From Odobenus rosmarus divergens (taxonomy: Eukaryota > Chordata > Mammalia > Carnivora > Odobenidae), in contig NW_004451010.1 in NCBI RefSeq assembly GCF_000321225.1, positions 2,087,129-2,151,128 on the forward strand: a stretch of DNA of 64,000 bases, written 5' to 3'. Within the stretch, counting starts at the first letter, position 1, and every line of letters begins with the position of its first letter. The notes under the pieces are model-generated. The model was not told where the DNA came from, made no database searches, and worked only from the letters and a program-made list of their open reading frames with translations. Shown here piece after piece: positions 58,373 to 64,000 of the stretch. A program made the translations under genes and the position numbers.

Positions 58373-59385
58373 CTTAATTAGTGATGGGCACATGGGTTCG
58401 TAAACAACACGTAACTCAAATGATCACTTCTGCACATTTACTTCAAAGATTTTATACTGTAGAACTAAGTAACTGCAGTGAAAATAAGATATGATACAGA
58501 TATACTTGGTTATTAACACACATAAATAGTAATCATGTACATGAAGTACATATTCATTGGGATGCAACATTGCTCTCTAATTTCTGGGAATAGGATCACA
58601 AGGGTAGGATATATAGGTTTGATGAATGTTTATGCTAGATTGATAAGGAATCATTAGCTGTATATTAGTTGACAATTACGAGAGGATTAAAATTTTGGAT
58701 TCTGTTTCAAGTTATTTGAGGATAACAGTATCAACAAATGTAAAAGTGTAAAGAGACTAAGGCATAACAGCTCCAATAAGGAGTACTGTAAATTTCCTGT
58801 TAATTTAATCATTTAGACTCTGTACAGCATGTGTGGTGCTTCTGTCTGCCGATTCGAACTGCGCTCTGTCTTGTGAATGAGTTCAAGTGGCCTCCCAGTC
58901 CCTATCGGAGGCAGAGGTTGTGTTTGGTAGTCCTGCCTTTTGATTTATGCTACTTACTTGAGATATCATTTTTTACTTTTCTTTGAAAAAACATAGAATG
59001 CTCTCTCAGAAAATTTTCTTCCCAAAACAAATTTGGCTGAGAACTGTCACTAAAAACATTAAAAACAAATTAACAAAAACAAGCAGTGTTTTTCTTGCTT
59101 AGCAGGGTGTAATTTCACAGTTTCATGCAATTATTTTAATGCTTTCTATAGTAGATATATTTTGAATAATATATAAAGTAACTTTGTAGATGATTACATT
59201 TGTAATCCTTTTATTGGAAATGTGCCATTCCATTTAATTTGAAAATTATCTAAATCATGATGAAATTGTCGATCTGTATATTTTAAACTTTAAAATTATC
59301 TTTCATCTTTGGTTGCTTTATGTTCTGTGAAACCTCATAGTTCTAGAGTCTCATAGATGATAACTTTCGTTCTTACTTGTTACAG

Positions 59386-59550
59386 ACCCAGTTATACATG
59401 CATCTAACTAACTACTCTGTGAACAAGCACAATGAGCATTTTGAAAGGGATGAGACTGAAAACAAAGGGAGCAAACGTTCCATCAAGTGGTTTACAGAAT
59501 TCCTACAAGCAAATCAACATGATGTTGCTAAGTTTTGGAGTGATATTTCA
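59386..59550 (+). CDS. TTLL7: TTLL7 coding exon 7 (residues 242-296)
   Basis: The exon is 165 nt (55 codons, phase 0 to 0), with acceptor TTACTTGTTACAG and donor GTAAGA. It encodes LYMHLTNYSVNK (244-255), the hallmark TTLL block whose asparagine/tyrosine residues line the active site, then a charged stretch and IKWFTEFL, ending at DIS (294-296). The next exon should start with a glutamate codon and lies outside the window. No damage is seen. Confidence 0.96.
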
Positions 59551-59639
59551 GTAAGATTATACCATTTTCACAATTATAACTGTCTTTCCTCAGATTAATT
59601 TAAAGGATCATCAGCATTTTAAATAAAGAGCAGATTACA

Positions 59640-60770
59640 TTAGATTGGGCAAATACATTATTTTCATGAAGGAACTGGGAACTGTGACAGACCTTGGTAA
59701 GCAGTATTTTTACTGCTAGGGATGGGAGAGAGGGTGTTCTAGGTGCAAACAACAGCATAAGTAAAGGCATAGATGTATGAAAATAGTGATAAGTGGCCCA
59801 GGTTGGCACATATGGTATTTTTGAGAATTTTTTGGGGACTTATGGCTGAAAAGATATGTGGAGGCAAAATTTTAGGTCTGAAAATCAAGGCTTAGCTTGA
59901 TAGGCAGTAAGGATTCAGTCCTTCCAGATTTTAAAGGAGGAAAGTAATAAGGCCAAAGACTATGAATTTAAGAGATAAATCAGAAAGTGGGTACAGTACA
60001 GACCAAGACTAGGTAGAGGAAGGCACCTAGAGGTAGTTTAAGTGAAAAGAATGGCCTGAAATGAACCACAGTAGAAGAGGTGACAGTGAGGTCAGCATTG
60101 AAGTTAACTGAATGTCCAAAATCAGGGAGAAAGTATTCAGACATTCCTCTGCAGTTTTAAGGAGGAATTATAGGGAGAATTGGGTTTGGCTTTATCTGAA
60201 ATAGAGTAGAAAGGAATTTATTTTGAGAAGATCTAGAGTCTGGTTTTATAGGTGAGGGTGAAGAGTTCTATTCATTCATTTCATTCAGTCATTCAGTAAA
60301 CATTTAATGAACCCATAATATATGCTTGTTTCTGGCTGATAATCTGAAGATTTTTATAAGATACAGCTCCAATCCTCAAAAAACTTAGAGTTTGGTAGGA
60401 AAGACCCACACAGAATTTGTTAATAAAATGTAAGTTAGCACATACAACAACAGAGCCATGCCCTGGATTCTGTGGGAATGTAGAGGAAGGCCACATATAG
60501 TAGCTTTCTATGGGTGGAGATTGGAGGAGGGCTTTCTGGAGGCATTGACACCTGAACTAAATTGTTAAAAGGTCATGAGGCTATGATAATGAGTTCTACT
60601 AGAGATTAATTGAACTTAAAATGTTTTCTCAGGTAGAAAGATCAAGCAGGCAGTTAAAAGTATATGTTTGGGGTATGATTGATGATTAAAGCCATGTCAG
60701 TGGATGGCATGGCAAATGATAAGGGTAAAGAGAGAAAAGGAAGCAGATCTGAGAAGCTAACCTCAGTGAA
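59640..60770. repeat. Degenerate ancient repeat, two adjoining copies (same family as 46160)
   Basis: TGCAAACAACAGCATAAGTA, CAGATTTTAAAGGAGGAAAG and GGAGGGCTTTCTGGAGGCAT fit the family; a second start is at TTCATTCAGTCATTCAGTAA near 60280. Confidence 0.45.
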
Positions 60771-60779
60771 ACCGACCCT

Positions 60780-62470
60780 TTATTAATCTTAGCAGAAGTA
60801 TCACAATGGTATTCAAAGTTAGAAGAGGATTTAATATGATAAGACTATGCAATATGATTTAGCTTTCCTTTCGGGACAAATACTATATAATTTAAATAAA
60901 TCTACCTTGGAAAATGGACATGAAAGTTCATAGTTGAATTTGATTCTCTTGAGAAAATCAGAAAAATCAGCATCATTATATTTATCCTTTTGTTGTTTTG
61001 TTGGTTGGTATTTTTTACACATTATTTTCTATATCACAGAATGTAAATCCAGAGACCCTTGGTGTTAGACAAGTAAAAAGGAGTGAAATTGTCTGGATAG
61101 ATGTAAATAGGGTATGCTGGGAACTGTGGTAGTTTGAAAAGCATAAGACATCTGAAGGGGTGGACACTACTCAGCACCAGTCTTTTGGTGCCCCATGGTA
61201 TTTTGGGCCCAGTATGGCTCATTCTTCTAATTTGTCAGTGGAAGCTCTAAGTCTCTTGATTTATAAATATTGGCAACACATTCAAAACTTTTTAGAAATT
61301 CAGGGGCTCCAGCAAAAATGTTTGTCAACTGGACTTTGTAAAAGGCCCACCAACTTGTTAACTTTCTATCCTATCTTCCTGATAGCCTAAATACATCCAA
61401 ACAAGAACTTTGATTACAATAATGCTGTGTTTATTTATCTACTTATTTATTCTACCAATGCCAATTTTACAGAAATTCAAAGAAATATTTTAATAATGAT
61501 AGTTTATTATCATAGCAGGTTAGATGCATTGAAGGGGTGAAAATTTGTTATTTTGGGGCAATAGCTCACTGATGGAAGATCATTCATGATGATACCTGGG
61601 TGATTTAATGAATGGATCATTTGATGAGTAGCTCAGTGAGAACAAGAAAGTTTTCTATGCCCTGTGATATTCCTTTTTCTTTACCAAATTTTTCACTTCC
61701 ATCTGGTTTTTCACTTCTTCAGAGAAGTCGTGGAAAGGTGGAACTTCTTGGACTGCCTTGGTGAAGAATGTGTAGAGAGACTCAATTAGAGAGAAAAATT
61801 GGCTTTAAGTGGTACTTTCCCTATATAATTAAATTAGGAGAAGGCATAGAAGTAAGACTAATGTTAATAAGAAGGTCTGGAAATGAACCTTTCTGTTAGA
61901 GTAAAAAATATAATTCTCATATGTAACTTTAATATGGGCAGTGTGCACCTATTAAGCTCTGAAACATTTATGATCCCTTCTATAAATGGGTAAATTTTGC
62001 ATCATTCTTGCCTACATAAGTTAAAATGTATAATAACAATCTACAAATAAGTAAGCAATGAGTTAATACTTAATAAGTTATTAACTTTTCCAAGCACATG
62101 TTTTATAATTATATTTATCTTTATTAAGAATTGCATATAAAGATATCTGTTTAAGATGAGTTAATGAAATAATGTATTATAAAAACAGGAGGAGGTACAG
62201 AAGGTGGTCAATCAGTAAATTTTTATCTTAATGTCATAGTTTGCAAATTTCATGAATTTAACTTAGGACTTCTTTCCTAATGACTTTTTTTGGAGGAGTA
62301 ATTTCTCTAAAAAGTGACTGTCTCTTTATGAAAACTAACATACAGTAGTATGCCCTATATAGCACAGAGATGCATACTTTTGTGGAGGTCAAGAATGAAT
62401 AAGAAATTAATAGAAAATCAAGCCACAGAGATTACAACCTTTGTAATCACTCATAAAATCATCCTTACTG
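60780..62470. other. Intron 7 stretch with nothing recognised
   Basis: AT-rich, no repeat or exon-like segment that I can name. Confidence 0.5.
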
Positions 62471-62474
62471 AATG

Positions 62475-62674
62475 TTTTTTTTTTTAATTTTATTTATTTA
62501 TTTGACAGAGAGAGAGAGACACAGTGAGTGAGAGAACACAAGCAGGGGGAGTGGGAGAGGGAGAGGCAGGCTTCCCGCTGAGCAGGGAGCCCAATGTTGG
62601 GCTCCATCCCAGGACCCTGGGATCATGACCTAAGCTGAAGGCAGACGCTTAATGACTGAGCCACCCAGGCACCC
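62475..62674 (-). mobile_element. Can-SINE, antisense, in intron 7
   Basis: T-run, GACAGAGAGAGAGAG, CCAGGACCCTGGGATCATG, right end CTGAGCCACCCAGGCACCC. CTGAATG at 62468 recurs at 62675. Confidence 0.94.
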
Positions 62675-63299
62675 CTGAATGCTTTTTATATACTTACATA
62701 TATGTACAAATCTACAAATCATATTTCAAAGCAATGACACTAGGTTGGAAATTCTCAAAAGCATTAGTGGAATTAGATTCGTGTTTGGTTATAGCACTCC
62801 TGATTTTCACGTATACCCGCAGTCTTGCCTTTGCATTCCTTACAGACAGATGTGTGTTTTATGTAGAAAAAACACAGATTTGTAATTCAGGGTTTATTAA
62901 TATTCACTCTGCCCATCCTGCCTGAGTTGTTTCATGCAAACACTTATTAGCCAAGGTTTTAACCTTTTTTCTCCTATTCTCCTGTGGCTTCACTGATATA
63001 TCCAAAGACTTATATGAAGTGGTTTTTTGGCTTTTATCTTTATATCCTTTAGTGTTACTGTCAATTTTTTATTTTGATTAAAATTTTGTGGAACAACCTC
63101 TCATGGCATCTCTGATACTTACCCCAAATATGATCTGGGTTGGGATTCTGGGTAACAGCAAGGTTAATTTCTGTCTCTCATTTTTTTCTCCCATATTGTG
63201 AATATTGCTCCCACCAGGTAGTGGAATGTTTGTTTCTGATCTGACATAGGAGCTGGGGTTCTGGAGGAACGACAGAATGACTATAACAATAGTAGTAGT

Positions 63300-63545
63300 T
63301 AACACTTATTGAAGGTTTACTCTGTTCTAGGCACTATGCTGAGAGTTTCACATTGGAGTCTCATTTTGTCCTTACATCAGTCTTTTGCAGTAGGTGTTAC
63401 TGTTTCCCCTTTACCTTTGGGGAAAGTGAGACTCACGAAGTTTAAGCAACGTAACTGAGGTTATACATCTGGCAAGTAGCAAAGCCAGGAATAAACTCAG
63501 AAAGCCTGATGTTAGAGCCAGCTTCTTAACTGCCATGCTATATTG
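63300..63545 (-). repeat. MIR, antisense, long
   Basis: ACTTATTGAAGGTTTACTCT, GTTTCCCCTTTACCTTTGGG, AACGTAACTGAGGTTATACA and CTTCTTAACTGCCATGCTAT follow nearly the whole antisense MIR. Confidence 0.75.
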
Positions 63546-64000
63546 CCTATACTGGTAGAGAGGGACTTAAAAAGACAATATATTCTAAGCAAAAAAAACC
63601 CTGCAAGACAGCTTTTCCACAATCCGTAACTTGTTCTTCAACTTCAGTAAACCAACTTTTTGTTTTATGAGTGTTAGTAACTCACTCTAGTAGTATTGTG
63701 TGTCCTCACAGAAAGCGTTGACAGCTATTTATGTAATCGGCAGGACTCGTCTCAGGTAAACCTTATGAAAAGCCAAATCACCACCACATGAAGAAGCCCA
63801 CCCATCCTAGATTCTGTCCCACCCTTCCAGCTTTCGTCTAAGTGGAAGTTCTATGCTGTTTGTGAAATAGTTTCCTCTCCTTGGAATTTTTCTTCCCTGT
63901 CACTCCTAAACCCTTCTGTATGGTTTCTGAGAAGGCTAGCATATGATCTTATGATGGATAGAAGCCACATTTAACAACTTTTATTTTACTTATTCACAGA

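Larger units (their letters stand above)
54822..59385 (+). other. TTLL7: TTLL7 intron 6: contents
   Basis: A 4.6-kb intron. It holds a three-copy minisatellite (55078-55204), a degenerate ancient repeat (about 55970-57000), an AT microsatellite (57420-57457) and a sense L2 3' end (58245-58372). The remainder is AT-rich and unrecognised. Confidence 0.7.
39194..64000 (+). other. TTLL7: TTLL7 gene, 5' part of the coding region (overview)
   Basis: TTLL7 is an ATP-dependent glutamate ligase. It adds glutamates to side chains of glutamates in tubulin C-terminal tails, with a preference for beta-tubulin, and is prominent in neurons and on cilia/basal bodies; this is family knowledge. Seven exons, each bounded by AG and GT, join in frame over 888 nt to 296 codons without a stop. 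The order is a basic N-terminus with a lysine/arginine run at residues 29-38, then the TTL domain from about residue 38. Visible TTL motifs are KPANGAMGHG at 160-169, VQEYIEKP at 187-194, YKFDLRIYILV at 200-210 and HLTNYSVNK at 247-255. The family protein is about 890 residues, so the rest of the catalytic domain and the cationic microtubule-binding region lie beyond the window. TTLL7, rather than TTLL1/4/5/6/9/11/13, is called because the N-terminal segment and motif wording match my recollection of TTLL7 closely. Confidence 0.95.
59551..64000 (+). other. TTLL7: TTLL7 intron 7, partial: contents
   Basis: It holds two stretches of degenerate ancient repeat (about 59640-60150 and 60270-60770), an antisense Can-SINE (62475-62674) and an antisense MIR (63300-63545). 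The last bases, a pyrimidine-rich tract ending CACAGA, could be an acceptor, but the sequence stops there. Confidence 0.65.

Noticed and set aside
39194..59550. Other TTLL family members (TTLL4, 5, 6, 11, 13) as the gene identity
   Set aside because: The N-terminal segment with the basic run directly before the TTL domain, and the wording of exons 3-7, fit TTLL7 better than my memory of the others.

Overview
The window is mammalian nuclear DNA, almost certainly from a carnivore. It holds 16 copies of the tRNA-derived Can-SINE family, recognisable by a head resembling GGGGCGCCTGGGTGGCTCAG, a central TC-rich block and an AATAAA-type tail. It also holds LINE-1 3' ends of carnivore type. The SINE variants and the L1 3' end look most like those of caniform carnivores (bear, seal or mustelid kind); that is an impression from memory, not a search. 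Composition is AT-rich, open frames are short, and nothing bacterial, organellar or CRISPR-like is present.

One protein-coding gene is visible: TTLL7 (tubulin tyrosine ligase-like 7, a tubulin polyglutamylase) on the + strand. Seven coding exons lie at 39194-39218, 39419-39550, 44435-44556, 45384-45451, 49486-49644, 54605-54821 and 59386-59550. They join in phase to give exactly 888 nt, or 296 codons, covering residue 1 to about residue 296 of a family member of roughly 890 residues. That is the N-terminal basic segment and most of the ATP-grasp-like TTL catalytic domain. The rest of the gene lies beyond 64000. No CpG island or promoter is seen upstream of the start codon, so 1-39000 is read as the large first intron and/or 5' flank of TTLL7.

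Layout. 1-11200: antisense L1 blocks, with a nested stack of L1 and SINE insertions at 8250-11190. 11200-39000: scattered SINE, MIR, L2, hAT-type and unclassified old repeats, and one datable L1 insertion (17629-18870). 39000-45500: exons 1-4, with an L1 3' end in intron 2. 45500-54600: introns 4 and 5; the last 4.3 kb of intron 5 is almost entirely transposon-derived. 54600-64000: exons 6 and 7 and old repeats.

The most notable observation is an antisense Can-SINE ending only 24 nt before TTLL7 exon 6. The short remaining acceptor tract sits directly against the element, and a good branch-point match spans the SINE/flank junction. Other items are a triplicated splice-acceptor-like unit in intron 4, a small minisatellite in intron 6, a 20-C homopolymer, a 76-bp tandem duplication inside an L1, and a pair of about 80% similar 83-bp segments 1.1 kb apart. 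I found no convincing novel multi-gene system.
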